A program made the translations under genes and the position numbers. From Terriglobus albidus (lineage in GTDB: Bacteria > Acidobacteriota > Terriglobia > Terriglobales > Acidobacteriaceae): a stretch of 64,000 bases of DNA. The number at the start of each line of letters is the position of its first letter. Position 1 is the stretch's first letter. Below, piece by piece: positions 17,617-27,509 of this stretch. Location of the stretch: contig NZ_CP042806.1 of NCBI RefSeq assembly GCF_008000815.1, forward strand, positions 3,286,001-3,350,000. Reading direction: 5' to 3'. The notes beneath the pieces are model-generated. The model did not search any database. It saw only the letters and a program-made list of their open reading frames with translations, and was not told the origin of the DNA.

Positions 17617-20600
17617 TTATTTTGAGGCGGCGGGTTCTGCGGTGGGCTTCGGCGCATCCAGCAAAGAGGTCGCGACGGTGAGCTTTTCGCTCTCCTGCGC
17701 CGTGGAGATGGCGAGAATGCGAATCTTATCGTTGTTCGGCAGTGTGATGGTCTTCGCGCCTTCCGCGACGTCGATCGGATAGGCAAAGAGATAGGAATAG
17801 TGGTAGGGCTGGTTGAGTCCTTGGGGCGTATGAATGTGCGAGGCGTACCAGGCGAGACCGGCCGTCTTCAGGAAGCCGGGTTTCAGGCCGATATAGTCGT
17901 CCGGATAACGAGGCGCCGGAGGACGCGCCTCGCGCTGCTGCAGGTCTGCCGGCGGCCATGCCGCATGATTGGCTGAGATGGCCCAGTCGCGCCCGGGCTG
18001 CTGCTCTTTCCAGAGGCGCGTATCCCACTGGCCGATATAGCCGGTCCAATCCTGGATTTTCAGCGTCGCAGTATGAGTGCCGATCTTGAAGACACCGGTC
18101 TGATCTCCATCAGCAGATGCGGCAAGGATATAGACACGGTTGAAGTGTCCTTCCGGAAGCTTGATGGTCTGGCCTTTTGCTACCACCGCATTTGCGTTGC
18201 CCGTCTTCGCGGATGCAAGGTCGAAGACCACGCCGTGATAGTCGATCTTGTCGGGAAGCATCTCGGCGGGAATTGCGTTGCCTTTCCCGTCGAAGCCGCC
18301 GCCATTGGTTGCGGTATCGTCGTTGCTGCCGGCGGCAAGGTCATACTGCAGCGGCACGGATTGAGATTGAACCGCATTCAGCTTGGCAGTAGCGTCGGCG
18401 AGTCGAATGGCGAAGGTTTTTGGTTGATAGGCCGTGAACGATGTCTTTAGGACGCCTTGTTCGACGACCGCATCACCCAGGAGCTGTTCTTGTCCATTAA
18501 CTTCATGGGCGGAGGCAATCGGGCCAGCGAAAGACACCTGAATATCCTGTGCCGGTCTGCCGTCGAGCTCCACCATGCGAAGGATGGTGTCATCATTGTC
18601 CTCGGCTTTCTTCAATGCCAGGACGCGGATGCGCGAGTTGTTCAGATGGACGAGCGAGAACGATTTCCCAAGCGTTCCCTGGTGCTTGCCGGTCTGGAAC
18701 GCGATGACGGGAGCGTTCATGCGATAGGCCTGCCAGTCTGTCTGCGCACTACGCCAGTCGCCATCGTGCCCGGCAAGACCGAAGACGAACTCGTGATGTC
18801 CCCAGTCCTGGTTGGCCTGATCGGAATAGGGAATCGGTCGTCCGTTGGTGGAAGGTTGCAGGCCCGGAGAGCGCAGAAGTGTCAGCCGGATGGTGTTGTC
18901 ATTCGGCTTGTCGGAAGCATTCTTGAAGTCGGTCAGGATCGTCGCTCCGAAGCTTCCGCTCCTGTCCTGCAGATCGATCCACTTGTGTGAGGCAACCTCG
19001 AACTGTCGCTCGTTGGCATTGGGCCTCTGAACTGTCCCAAGATCCCAGTTGTAGGTGGCATTCTCGTTCGAAGCGCTCAATGGGAAGGTTGCTTTCAGGT
19101 TGGCCGAGAGCGTCTTCCAATCAATGTTGTTGGCCCACACCACCCGGTTACCGGTGTTTCCGGCGGAGAGGCTGATGGTCTGCACGAACTTCGAGCCCTC
19201 GGCTTCGCGCGTGATTTCCAAAGCTACGCGGACTGGGCCATTCTCCTTGATGCGGATCGTCGGCTTGCCGGCGACATAGGAGCGAGGCGCTGCCTGCTCC
19301 TGATCGAAGTCCATGTTCCATGCCGGCCACTGCTTTGGCTTGTCATTGGAGATGGCAAGACGTACAGGGGCGGAAAGAAGTTCTTTCTTCGTCTGTTTGT
19401 CGTAGATGCTCGAGACATCTCCATCCGCGTTGAGCTTTACGAGATAACGAGCATTTTCAAGGAAAGAGTTCGTTACCTTGAGTCCGGTTGAGGGAGCAGC
19501 TTTTTGTGCCGCCTGCACGTGATAAACGGCGTAGCCCACAGATGGGACCGTCGCCAGGAAGAGCACCTTTCCTTCGGCGATCTGAGCCGGCACTTCTTTG
19601 CCCTGGGCATCGGTCACTGTCACGCTCTTCGGCGCGGCTCCTGGAAAGTGGAGATCGGCTTCGACCACATCTTCGCGCTCAACGTTCAGCGGATTGAAGA
19701 GAACGACAGGGATGCCCGAGCCTTCGGTGTCCAGCCCGGAGGCGATTGTCTGGCTGGCGCTGGTGAGGATGCCGCTGACCTGGTTGGCGACAATGGCATC
19801 GTCATTCCACGCAAACTCATATGACTTCGGTGTAGCAGTGCCCGCAGCCGTGTCATGGAAGTGGCCTCCAAGCGCCAGCATCCACGCATCATTCAAACGC
19901 TGTTGCGGATATGCGGCGCCTCCCATCCATGACGCCGCAAGCGATGCCTTCTCCGCGGCATCGGCCAGAAGCTCATTCTTCAGGACCCAGCGCTTGTGAT
20001 AGGCCTGCGAGGTCAACGAACCGGCGGAATGGTTGATGAGCTCGAGGTCTCCCTTAACCGTCGGCAGCTTTGAGGTCATGGACGGGGGAATATCTTTGAA
20101 GAGCTGATCGGCAGTCGCAATGACGACGTGAACCGGGCCCTCGCCAACTTGTACTTCCGCTCCGCTTTCGGTTGCTTTGGGTGTCTCGCCCATCGCAAAT
20201 GCACCGCGCGGCGGTGTCGGCAGAACGGTCTTGCTCTTAGTAACGATCGCTTCCAGGAGTTTGACGGTGGACTCCTGAGTCGCGCCGCCCACATCTCCGG
20301 TGCCGACGTAGTGATAGTCGGCGAAGAGGCCCGTCACTTTTCCATCAAGATCGATGCGCTTCACCCAGTTCGGCTCCACATTGCGGCGAGGAGGAGGAAG
20401 CGCGGCGAGCTGCTGCGGTGAAAGGCGTGCACGCTCTTCGCTGGTGAGCTGCGGTGCGTTGGCGACAGCTTCTGTCGGTTCTTTGCTCAGGTCGGTGTAG
20501 GTATTGCTCCCGTAGCCACCCGGATTGAGGGCTGCGATCACGGCTTTGCCATCGGGGCCGTACCACATGCCGACATTGAACGGGATGCCTTCTGGCGTCT

Positions 20601-21246
20601 GCTCTGGTGAATTCGGGCCGCCGATCTTTGGAGCAGGCTGCCACTCGGCATTCAGCTTCTGGGTCGAGAAGCCCTTGATGCCGGCATGGGCAAGAATGCT
20701 GGGCAGCGATGCGGGGAAGCCAAAGCAGTCCGGCAGCATGTACTCTTCGCTGGCTTTGCCGAAGTCTTTACGGAAGTAGCTATTGCCATACAGGATTTGG
20801 CGGAAGATACCTTCTGCGCTGGGAAGATTGACATCACCTTCCTCGACGGATGAGCCGGCGGGATACCATCGTCCGGCGGCGATATAGCCGCGCATCCGTT
20901 CGTAGTCGGAAGGGAAGTATTCCTTCATCAGACGATAGCGATTGGCTCCGGTCCAGTTGAAGACGTAGTGCGGATAGCGATCCATGTAGTCGAAGTTCAC
21001 CCGCATGGTCTTCAGCAGATACTCGCTGATGGTCTGGGGAAACTCCCAACGCCATTGGGTATCGAGGTGTGCATAAGGAACGACGTAGAGCGTCGGCTGG
21101 CTGGTAATATCGGGCGCCTTCATCGTCTGGGCAAAGGCTGCGCTGGAGAGAGCGCCCACCAATAAGACATGGCGGATAAGTCTCCGCCTGGAAGTATTGC
21201 GATATTCACCATTGAAGGCTGGGCGCGAAGATTCCATCGATCGCAT
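17617..21246 (-). CDS. secreted glycoside hydrolase family 38 (alpha-mannosidase-like)
   Basis: A 1209-residue protein with a signal peptide (HVLLVGALSSAAFAQ). The N-terminal GH38 catalytic domain shows the zinc-binding VPYAHLDTQWRWEF (about residue 57) and the nucleophile region YMLPDCFGFPASLPSIL (about residue 168), followed by the three-helix middle region (HFHDTAAGTA near 455) and the large beta-sandwich C-terminal half. GH38 enzymes remove alpha-mannose by a retaining mechanism. A CGAGGAG ribosome site precedes the ATG. It is 81 bases downstream of the TonB receptor gene on the same strand, with a hairpin between, suggesting joint use on one glycan. Confidence 0.92.
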   Translation of the reverse strand: MRSMESSRPAFNGEYRNTSRRRLIRHVLLVGALSSAAFAQTMKAPDITSQPTLYVVPYAHLDTQWRWEFPQTISEYLLKTMRVNFDYMDRYPHYVFNWTGANRYRLMKEYFPSDYERMRGYIAAGRWYPAGSSVEEGDVNLPSAEGIFRQILYGNSYFRKDFGKASEEYMLPDCFGFPASLPSILAHAGIKGFSTQKLNAEWQPAPKIGGPNSPEQTPEGIPFNVGMWYGPDGKAVIAALNPGGYGSNTYTDLSKEPTEAVANAPQLTSEERARLSPQQLAALPPPRRNVEPNWVKRIDLDGKVTGLFADYHYVGTGDVGGATQESTVKLLEAIVTKSKTVLPTPPRGAFAMGETPKATESGAEVQVGEGPVHVVIATADQLFKDIPPSMTSKLPTVKGDLELINHSAGSLTSQAYHKRWVLKNELLADAAEKASLAASWMGGAAYPQQRLNDAWMLALGGHFHDTAAGTATPKSYEFAWNDDAIVANQVSGILTSASQTIASGLDTEGSGIPVVLFNPLNVEREDVVEADLHFPGAAPKSVTVTDAQGKEVPAQIAEGKVLFLATVPSVGYAVYHVQAAQKAAPSTGLKVTNSFLENARYLVKLNADGDVSSIYDKQTKKELLSAPVRLAISNDKPKQWPAWNMDFDQEQAAPRSYVAGKPTIRIKENGPVRVALEITREAEGSKFVQTISLSAGNTGNRVVWANNIDWKTLSANLKATFPLSASNENATYNWDLGTVQRPNANERQFEVASHKWIDLQDRSGSFGATILTDFKNASDKPNDNTIRLTLLRSPGLQPSTNGRPIPYSDQANQDWGHHEFVFGLAGHDGDWRSAQTDWQAYRMNAPVIAFQTGKHQGTLGKSFSLVHLNNSRIRVLALKKAEDNDDTILRMVELDGRPAQDIQVSFAGPIASAHEVNGQEQLLGDAVVEQGVLKTSFTAYQPKTFAIRLADATAKLNAVQSQSVPLQYDLAAGSNDDTATNGGGFDGKGNAIPAEMLPDKIDYHGVVFDLASAKTGNANAVVAKGQTIKLPEGHFNRVYILAASADGDQTGVFKIGTHTATLKIQDWTGYIGQWDTRLWKEQQPGRDWAISANHAAWPPADLQQREARPPAPRYPDDYIGLKPGFLKTAGLAWYASHIHTPQGLNQPYHYSYLFAYPIDVAEGAKTITLPNNDKIRILAISTAQESEKLTVATSLLDAPKPTAEPAASK

Positions 21247-21296
21247 CTGACCGCTCCTCGTTCCTTGAATCTGATTTGTATGGGAGAAAGAGAAAA

Positions 21297-21320
21297 GCCC
21301 CGCGGCGTTTGCCGCGGGGC
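21297..21320 (-). terminator. terminator after the TonB receptor gene
   Basis: A perfect 10-bp stem (GCCCCGCGGC with complement, 4-base loop) followed on the minus strand by TTTTCTCTTTCTC. It lies between the receptor stop and the GH38 start, so the GH38 gene probably has its own promoter or depends on read-through. Confidence 0.85.
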
Positions 21321-21327
21321 TTGTGGT

Positions 21328-24300
21328 TTAGAACGCGTATCTCAGACTGAACTGGAACTGGCGTTCCGACGCGTAGGTTGTGCCCTTGACCGTCACCTTA
21401 CCGAACGTGGTGTTGGTCGGGGTCATGTCCGGGTTATCCAGGTTGGGGTGGTTGACGAAGTTGAACGCTTCGGCCTTGAAGACCAGTTGATGGTTTTCGT
21501 GACCTGGGATGACGTGGAAGGCCTTCTGCAGCGCGGCGTTGTAGCTCTGGAAGCCGGGCCCGTAGATGGCGCCACGAGAGCCGCGCGGAGCGAAGGTACC
21601 AGCGGCAGCAGGTTGGTAGATGCAGGTTGAATTGCTCGGACCGCAACTCGTACCGACTTCAAACCATTGTCCTGAGGTGCCGAACTGATGCGGCAGTGTA
21701 GAGTTACGGGTCCGGGTGTAGTACTGGTTGCCTGAACCAGCTCCTACGCCAGCCTGATCGAGGTTGCGCGTGACGCTTTGCGGACGTCCAGACTGGGCCT
21801 GGATGGTTCCGGAGAACTGCCAGTCGCCCACTACGGTGCGGACGAACGGGTTGCTCGCGTGAGTTCCGTACGGAATATCCCAGACGTAGTTGGCAACCAT
21901 GACATGTTTGGTGTCGAAGTCGCTCGGACCATACAGGTTAGCGTTGCTGAAGGCATTGGGGAGGCTTGTGCCGTTCGAAGAGCCGTAATCCAGGCTCTTC
22001 GACCAGGTATAAGCCACACCGAAGAGGAAGCCTTTGGTTAAGCGACGCTTCACGTTGGCCTGCATGCCGTGATATGTCGACCCACCGTAGTTCTGGGCCT
22101 CGATGATGGTCGAGAAGCCCTTGTACGGACGAAGGGAATCTGTGTTGATACCGGATTTCGCCTGGCCGGGCTGGAGCGCGTTGATATTCGCCAACTGCTC
22201 CAGGTGGTAGCCGCGGCGGCCGACATAGCTTAGGGTGAACGTGGCGATGTTGGTGAACTCGTGTTCCACCGTCAGGTTCCACGCCCAGGCCTCAGGGCTG
22301 GGATAGGTGTACGCGTGTGAAGTGAAAGCCAGCGGGGTGACGCTTCCAGCGGCTCCGCCGGGGTTGTCAACGCTTCCCTGGCTTACCGTAGAGGCCGGCT
22401 GGAAGGGAGCGTTGCCACCGACGTGTACGGTGTCGCTGATGCCGAGACGCTGCATGTAGCGGCCACCGCCGCCACGGATTACCGTACCGGGCTCAACCTG
22501 GTAGGCAAAACCAAAGCGTGGCTGGATGTTGGTATAGACCGTCGGCGAGTAGTTCGAATCGTAGCCGCGGAAGAGACGTTGATAGTTGCCATTGAGGATG
22601 CTGTCAGGAACATGTCCTTTGGCGGCGCTGGGAAAACCTGATCCCGGGATAACGACGCCGTTGTACTGATCTCCACCGGTCAGGAAACCTGTGGTCGAGT
22701 CGACCGAAGGTGCCAGCGTCGGATTGTAGTCCTTCGGGCTGAAGAACGCCTGATTACCCCACAACGAATGATAGGGTTTCATGATGCTGTAGCGAACGCC
22801 GTACTCAAGAACGAGCTTCGGCGTCATGCGCCACTGGTCCTGGGCGAACATCTCAAACATGTTGCCGCGGAACGGGGTGTAGGAGCGCTGACCGATTTCG
22901 CCGTAGGTGTCGAAGATGCCGAGGGCTGCGTTCGCGATTGCCGCCTTGGACGTGGCGCCGCCGCCACGGTTATCCGTGAAGGTGAAGAGTCCATTCTGGT
23001 TGTTTGTTGTGCCAGGCCGCGTGTTGTCGACGCTGATCTGGTCATAGTTGTTTTCGCCGGCGTACTCCCATACTCCGCCGAACTTAAGCGTGTGATTACC
23101 CTTGACCCATGTGAACGTATCGCCCACGTCGTAGACCATACCGCCGGAGCGCGACGGATACGGACCTCCATCGAGCGTGCCAAAGCTTCCGATCTGAATG
23201 GTCGGGATCTTGTTGGGAACGACCTTGTTGGCGGAGCCGAAGAGGTAGGGATAGTTAATGCCGTACTTTGTACGGTCATAACGGCCCGACGACGTGTCGA
23301 TGTTGATGTCAACGTGGTCGGCGGCAGCCGAGACGAAGGCATCGTTAATCATCGTGGAGCTGATCGTCCAGGTGTGGTGCAGGACACCGATCTGGTTCGG
23401 ACGGTGGAAGATACGAGGGTTGGTATTGAAATTGCCGAAGTGCGGCTCGTAGTCGTCGTAGTTGTAGTTCAGCAGGCTGAAACGCAGGCGATGCGCGTCA
23501 GTGGGGACGAAGTCGATGATGATCGTATCCTTACGCTGCTTCTCGGTGTAAAGAGCAGTGTCTGTCCAGTTGCTGGAGGGATTTCCGACAAGATTAGGCG
23601 TCGGATAAGCATTCAGCAGGCCAATGCCGTTCGCACTGAGCTGGGCAGTGGGGATGACGTTGTTGGCATAGGCGACTTTCGTAGTGGGATTCACGATCTG
23701 GACGGGTGCGCCATAAAAGATGTTCGAGCCAAGCAGTTCACCGAAGTCACCTGTGCGCATGCGCAGCGTCGGAACCTTCAGCGTAGAGCCCGAAGTATCG
23801 TCGTGGTTGTACTTTACCCACTCCTGCCCTAACAAGAAGAAAAGCTTGTTGCGGCCGGTGTTGAAAACGCCTGGAATAAAGACCGGGCCGTTCAGGTTCC
23901 AACCGAACTGGTTGTACCGGAACGCGCCGCGCTTCAGACCGGCGTTGTTACGTTGCCAGGTATTGGCGTTGAGGTAGTTGTTACGGAAATACTCAAAGAC
24001 GCTTCCGTGGAAATTGGCGGTGCCACTCTTTGGAACCAGACGGATCAAACCGCCTGAGGTACGGCCATACTCGGCCGGGTAGTTCGAGCTAAGGACCTGA
24101 ACCTGCGAGGTGGAGTCTACGTCGGCTACGCCGGTGCTGGTACCGTTTGAACGCGTACGCACCATCGGTGCGCCGTCGAACGTCTGCATGCTCTCCTGCG
24201 AGCGGGCTCCGTTGATGTTGAGCGGGTTATCGAGACCGAAGCCAAGGGCCGCCATCGAGTTGTTGCGGACGACACCGGGCTCCATCTGGGCCAGGTAAAG

Positions 24301-24768
24301 CGGATTGCGTCCGTTGAGCTGGATGTTCTTGACCTGCTCCTGGGTGATGAGCTGACCGACGGAGGCGCTCTCAGTCTGAACGGTGTTGGCATTCGCTTCG
24401 ACCGTGACCGAGGTGGTGCTGTCTCCCACCTTCATGGTGACGTCGACGCGGCGGCCGATGTTGGGATCGACCTGGATGCCGCTGAGGGTTACGGATGCAA
24501 AACCCGTGGCCTCGATGCGCAGGGTGTACGCCCCAGGCGTGACGTTGGTGATGGTGAAGTTGCCTTCGTCGTTTGAGACCGCATGGGTCTCAGCGCGGGT
24601 AGCGTTGTTCTGAAGGGTGATATTGGCCTTCGAAACAAGAGCTCCGGAAGGGTCGGTAATGGTTCCTGACAGTGAAGATGTATCCTGCGCAACGAGCGAA
24701 TATCCCGTTAAAAACAGATACACCAGAACGGATAGAAATATCCGAATAGGGATTCTATGGCGTTTCAT
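21328..24768 (-). CDS. TonB-dependent receptor, Oar-like with carboxypeptidase regulatory domain
   Basis: A 1146-residue outer-membrane protein. Order: hydrophobic signal sequence, CarboxypepD-like Ig domain (LSGTITDPSGALVSKANITL, about residues 33-52), plug domain (VKNIQLNGRNPLYLAQMEPG, about 150), then a long beta-barrel ending in QFQFSLRYAF with a terminal Phe, as expected for BamA recognition. In Acidobacteriota such proteins are numerous and are thought to import oligosaccharides with TonB energy. Lying next to a GH38 gene and divergent from a LacI regulator, it most likely takes up a mannose-containing or related glycan. Confidence 0.93.
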   Translation of the reverse strand: MKRHRIPIRIFLSVLVYLFLTGYSLVAQDTSSLSGTITDPSGALVSKANITLQNNATRAETHAVSNDEGNFTITNVTPGAYTLRIEATGFASVTLSGIQVDPNIGRRVDVTMKVGDSTTSVTVEANANTVQTESASVGQLITQEQVKNIQLNGRNPLYLAQMEPGVVRNNSMAALGFGLDNPLNINGARSQESMQTFDGAPMVRTRSNGTSTGVADVDSTSQVQVLSSNYPAEYGRTSGGLIRLVPKSGTANFHGSVFEYFRNNYLNANTWQRNNAGLKRGAFRYNQFGWNLNGPVFIPGVFNTGRNKLFFLLGQEWVKYNHDDTSGSTLKVPTLRMRTGDFGELLGSNIFYGAPVQIVNPTTKVAYANNVIPTAQLSANGIGLLNAYPTPNLVGNPSSNWTDTALYTEKQRKDTIIIDFVPTDAHRLRFSLLNYNYDDYEPHFGNFNTNPRIFHRPNQIGVLHHTWTISSTMINDAFVSAAADHVDINIDTSSGRYDRTKYGINYPYLFGSANKVVPNKIPTIQIGSFGTLDGGPYPSRSGGMVYDVGDTFTWVKGNHTLKFGGVWEYAGENNYDQISVDNTRPGTTNNQNGLFTFTDNRGGGATSKAAIANAALGIFDTYGEIGQRSYTPFRGNMFEMFAQDQWRMTPKLVLEYGVRYSIMKPYHSLWGNQAFFSPKDYNPTLAPSVDSTTGFLTGGDQYNGVVIPGSGFPSAAKGHVPDSILNGNYQRLFRGYDSNYSPTVYTNIQPRFGFAYQVEPGTVIRGGGGRYMQRLGISDTVHVGGNAPFQPASTVSQGSVDNPGGAAGSVTPLAFTSHAYTYPSPEAWAWNLTVEHEFTNIATFTLSYVGRRGYHLEQLANINALQPGQAKSGINTDSLRPYKGFSTIIEAQNYGGSTYHGMQANVKRRLTKGFLFGVAYTWSKSLDYGSSNGTSLPNAFSNANLYGPSDFDTKHVMVANYVWDIPYGTHASNPFVRTVVGDWQFSGTIQAQSGRPQSVTRNLDQAGVGAGSGNQYYTRTRNSTLPHQFGTSGQWFEVGTSCGPSNSTCIYQPAAAGTFAPRGSRGAIYGPGFQSYNAALQKAFHVIPGHENHQLVFKAEAFNFVNHPNLDNPDMTPTNTTFGKVTVKGTTYASERQFQFSLRYAF

Positions 24769-24952
24769 CCAGCCTCCTCGAAAAGGTACTACGACATCGT
24801 TTACGTAAAATTATGATTGCGCTATCACAGCGACAACCTGTTTAAGCGTTTGGAATAAGTATTGTCAAGATAGATGCACCGATTTTATTGTGGAATACGG
24901 ACGCTACCTGAAAACCGGTGATATGGTAGCTCTCTCAGATTTGAGGCCATGA
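24769..24952. promoter_or_regulatory. divergent promoter region with palindrome TTTACGTAAA
   Basis: The gap between the TonB receptor and LacI starts holds a perfect 10-bp palindrome TTTACGTAAA at 24800-24809, about 35 bases before the receptor ATG. LacI-family operators are short palindromes with a central CG, so this is a candidate site for the adjacent regulator. Confidence 0.45.
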
Positions 24953-25981
24953 TTGCATCAACAATCGAAGAAAAAACGGGCGACGTTACAAGATGTAGCA
25001 AAAGCCGCCGGAGTGGCCCCCATGACCGTCTCTCGGATGATCAATGGGCACCCTTACGTCACGCCCGCGACCGCCAAGAAGGTCCGTGAAGCCATCCGGA
25101 AGCTGAACTACCGTCCTAATCATGCCGCACGGATGTTAACAGGAAAGTTATCCCGCTCGATCGGTCTGATTGTTCCTGACATTTCTGATACGTTTTTTTC
25201 GGTTGTGAGCCACGCCGTCCAGGAGACAGCCCGTGCCCAGAACTACTTGGTATGGCTTGCCGCATCTGAGGACGACCCCACCATCGAGGCGGCACAGGTC
25301 GAAAGCATGACCCATCACCCCGTGGACGGCATCCTTCTGGTTCCAACCCAGAGCCGCGAGCCGTATCTCAAGTCCATCGTTGCCGGGAATACACCAGTCG
25401 TGACGATCGATCGCCCGATTGAGGTAGCCACCACAGATTCGGTGGGGGTAGAAAACCAGGCCGGCGCCGCGATGGCCGTGGATCACCTGGTTGAGCATGG
25501 TTACAAGAAGATCGCGTGCATTTCAGCGAATGCGCACCTCCGCACCATGAAGGATCGAATTGCCGGATACAGGGATTCGCTCCGGAAAGCGAAACGTTCT
25601 TATCAGAACGAGCTGGAGCTGAAGTCGAGTGCCTCCTCAAAGGCGGTTCTGGCCGAACTGCTTACCGGACGCAATCGGCCTGACGCCCTGTTTACGGCGA
25701 ATAACGCGTCCACCATCTGGGTGATTGAGGCCCTGAAAGAGCTGAACATCCAGATGGGGAAGGATATTGCGCTGGTCGGTTTCGATGACGTCGACTTTTT
25801 CACCCTGATTACCCCTTCGGTAACCGCCGTACGCCAGCCCGCCGCCGAGCTGGGAAATGTCGCCACCCGGTTGCTGCTGCAGCGGATTAACGGGGAGTTC
25901 AAATCGACAAGTGTCCGAACGATTCTGCCCGTAACACTTACCATCCGTGAATCCTGCGGATGCCGAAGAGCAAGTGCTTAG
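24953..25981 (+). CDS. LacI-family transcriptional regulator
   Basis: A 342-residue repressor. The HTH and hinge are clear at the N-terminus (TLQDVAKAAGVAPMTVSRMI, then YRPNHAARMLTGKLS), followed by a periplasmic-binding-type sensor domain with LVGFDDVDFFTLITPSVTAV near the end. Translation appears to begin at TTG 24953, eight bases after GAGG; the ATG four bases upstream is out of frame. It is divergent from the TonB receptor and followed by a sugar porter gene, so it probably represses sugar uptake genes until its ligand, a mono- or disaccharide, binds. Confidence 0.92.
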   Translation: MHQQSKKKRATLQDVAKAAGVAPMTVSRMINGHPYVTPATAKKVREAIRKLNYRPNHAARMLTGKLSRSIGLIVPDISDTFFSVVSHAVQETARAQNYLVWLAASEDDPTIEAAQVESMTHHPVDGILLVPTQSREPYLKSIVAGNTPVVTIDRPIEVATTDSVGVENQAGAAMAVDHLVEHGYKKIACISANAHLRTMKDRIAGYRDSLRKAKRSYQNELELKSSASSKAVLAELLTGRNRPDALFTANNASTIWVIEALKELNIQMGKDIALVGFDDVDFFTLITPSVTAVRQPAAELGNVATRLLLQRINGEFKSTSVRTILPVTLTIRESCGCRRASA

Positions 25982-26026
25982 GGTGTGTCATCAAACTGCT
26001 GACGACAGTAGTTTAATGACACACCC
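25981..26026. repeat. long near-perfect hairpin directly after lacI-type gene
   Basis: GGGTGTGTCAT (25981-25991) pairs with ATGACACACCC (26016-26026); inside, AAACTGCTG pairs with CAGTAGTTT around an ACGA loop. This makes a 20-bp stem with a single mismatch that overlaps the TAG stop. No U tract follows on the plus strand, so it is either a weak terminator, an mRNA-stabilising structure or a small repeat element. Confidence 0.7.
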
Positions 26027-26100
26027 TGCTCCCCCCAGCCCTGCCGGGCAAGCTGTGAGAGTGTGACGCCGCCGGAAGGCGGTAAGAAACAGGAGATGCC

Positions 26101-27423
26101 TTGAATCGTTATCTGGTAAAAGCAACCGCCGTCGGAGCCCTGGGGGGCCTTTTATTTGGCTTCGATACTGCCGTCATTGCAGGCACGACCCAACAATTGA
26201 CCGAGATCTTCCATCTCACACCCGCAACGCTGGGCATCACCGTCTTCATCGGCCTGGTGGGAACCGTAATCGGCGCCATGGGATCGGGAGTGCTGGGGCA
26301 GCGGTTCGGTGGCCGGGAAGCTTTGCGGCTGATGGCTGTGCTTTATACCGTTTCCGCAATTGGCTCTGCTCTTGCCTGGAACTGGGATGTGTTGCTGGTT
26401 GCGCGCTTTATCGGAGGTCTTGGTATCGGAGGATCGTCCGTGCTGGGGCCGGTATACATTGCTGAGCTGGCGCCGGCAAAGTGGCGTGGCCGGATGGTTG
26501 GCCTGTTCCAGGTCAATGTCGTTGTCGGTATCCTGCTGGCCTACCTGTCAAACTTCCTGATTACCCTGATGCATCTTGGCGCCGCCCAGTGGCGGTGGGA
26601 GTTCGGGGTGGCGTTCCTGCCGTCTCTCTTCTTCCTGATCCTGCTGTACGGCATCCCGCGTAGCTCCCGCTGGCTGGTGACGACGAACCAGACCGACGAA
26701 GCCCTGGAGGTGCTGCGCCTGATGGGCTCGCCCGACTCAGAGGCCGAGTTGCAGGAGATCGTCGATTCCGTTCATCTGGAGCGCGGTGTCGCGCAGGAGT
26801 CGTTGTTCCAATGGAAGTACCGGCTGCCGATCTTTCTGGCTGTCTCCATCGGCATGTTCAACCAGCTTTCAGGCATCAACGCAATCCTTTATTACTCGAA
26901 TTTCATCTTTGCTTCGGCCGGATTCAGTGAGAGCTCGGCGGCGCTACAGACTGTCGGTGTTGGCCTGGTCAATCTGCTGGCGACCTTTCTGGGAATGAGC
27001 CTGATCGACAAGTGGGGAAGAGTGACACTGCTGGTCGTGGGCGCGGCGGGAATGGCAGCGGCCTTGTCAGGGACTGCGGCGATCTTCTATCTGAACGCAC
27101 ACCAGGGCCTGCTGATCTGGATGCTGGTTGCCTTCATCATCTTCTTCGCCATCTCCCAGGGATCGGTGATCTGGGTCTACCTGGCGGAGGTCTTTCCGTC
27201 GCGTGTTCGGTCCAAGGGGCAGAGCCTGGGGTCGTCGTCCCACTGGATCATGAATGCGGCGATCGCAGGTGTCTTCCCGACGATTGCTGCAAAGAGCCAG
27301 GGGCTTCCGTTTGCGTTTTTTGCGGTGATGATGGTGGTGCAGCTAGTGGTTGTGCTGTTGGTGTATCCCGAGACGAAGGCGATCTCTCTGGAGCAGATCC
27401 AATCGAAGCTGGGCGTGTCCTGA
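26101..27423 (+). CDS. MFS sugar porter (sugar/H+ symporter)
   Basis: A 440-residue transporter with 12 hydrophobic segments. Sugar-porter signatures are present: GGLLFGFDTAVIAG in TM1, NQLSGINAILYYSNF in TM7 (the QQxSGxN sugar contact), and the C-terminal PETKAISLEQI. It starts at TTG 26101 behind an AGGAG site. It follows the LacI gene by 120 bases with a hairpin between, and may be co-regulated by it. It would bring a monosaccharide released by the nearby hydrolases across the inner membrane. The exact sugar cannot be read from sequence. Confidence 0.92.
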   Translation: MNRYLVKATAVGALGGLLFGFDTAVIAGTTQQLTEIFHLTPATLGITVFIGLVGTVIGAMGSGVLGQRFGGREALRLMAVLYTVSAIGSALAWNWDVLLVARFIGGLGIGGSSVLGPVYIAELAPAKWRGRMVGLFQVNVVVGILLAYLSNFLITLMHLGAAQWRWEFGVAFLPSLFFLILLYGIPRSSRWLVTTNQTDEALEVLRLMGSPDSEAELQEIVDSVHLERGVAQESLFQWKYRLPIFLAVSIGMFNQLSGINAILYYSNFIFASAGFSESSAALQTVGVGLVNLLATFLGMSLIDKWGRVTLLVVGAAGMAAALSGTAAIFYLNAHQGLLIWMLVAFIIFFAISQGSVIWVYLAEVFPSRVRSKGQSLGSSSHWIMNAAIAGVFPTIAAKSQGLPFAFFAVMMVVQLVVVLLVYPETKAISLEQIQSKLGVS

Positions 27424-27442
27424 CAATTGCGGGTGGTTAAAG

Positions 27443-27473
27443 GCAAAGCCCCGAACCATGTTCGGGGCTTTGC
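27443..27473. terminator. bidirectional terminator between MFS and FAH genes
   Basis: A perfect 14-bp stem (GCAAAGCCCCGAAC with complement, loop CAT) sits between two convergent genes and is A-rich before and T-rich within the arms, so it can serve both strands. Confidence 0.88.
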
Positions 27474-27509
27474 TGCGTCTGTCCTGGACACCTCTGTCTA
27501 GGATATGTG

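Noticed and set aside
22768-23832. 354-codon open frame on the plus strand
   Set aside because: Antisense to the TonB receptor; composition reflects codon bias of the real gene.
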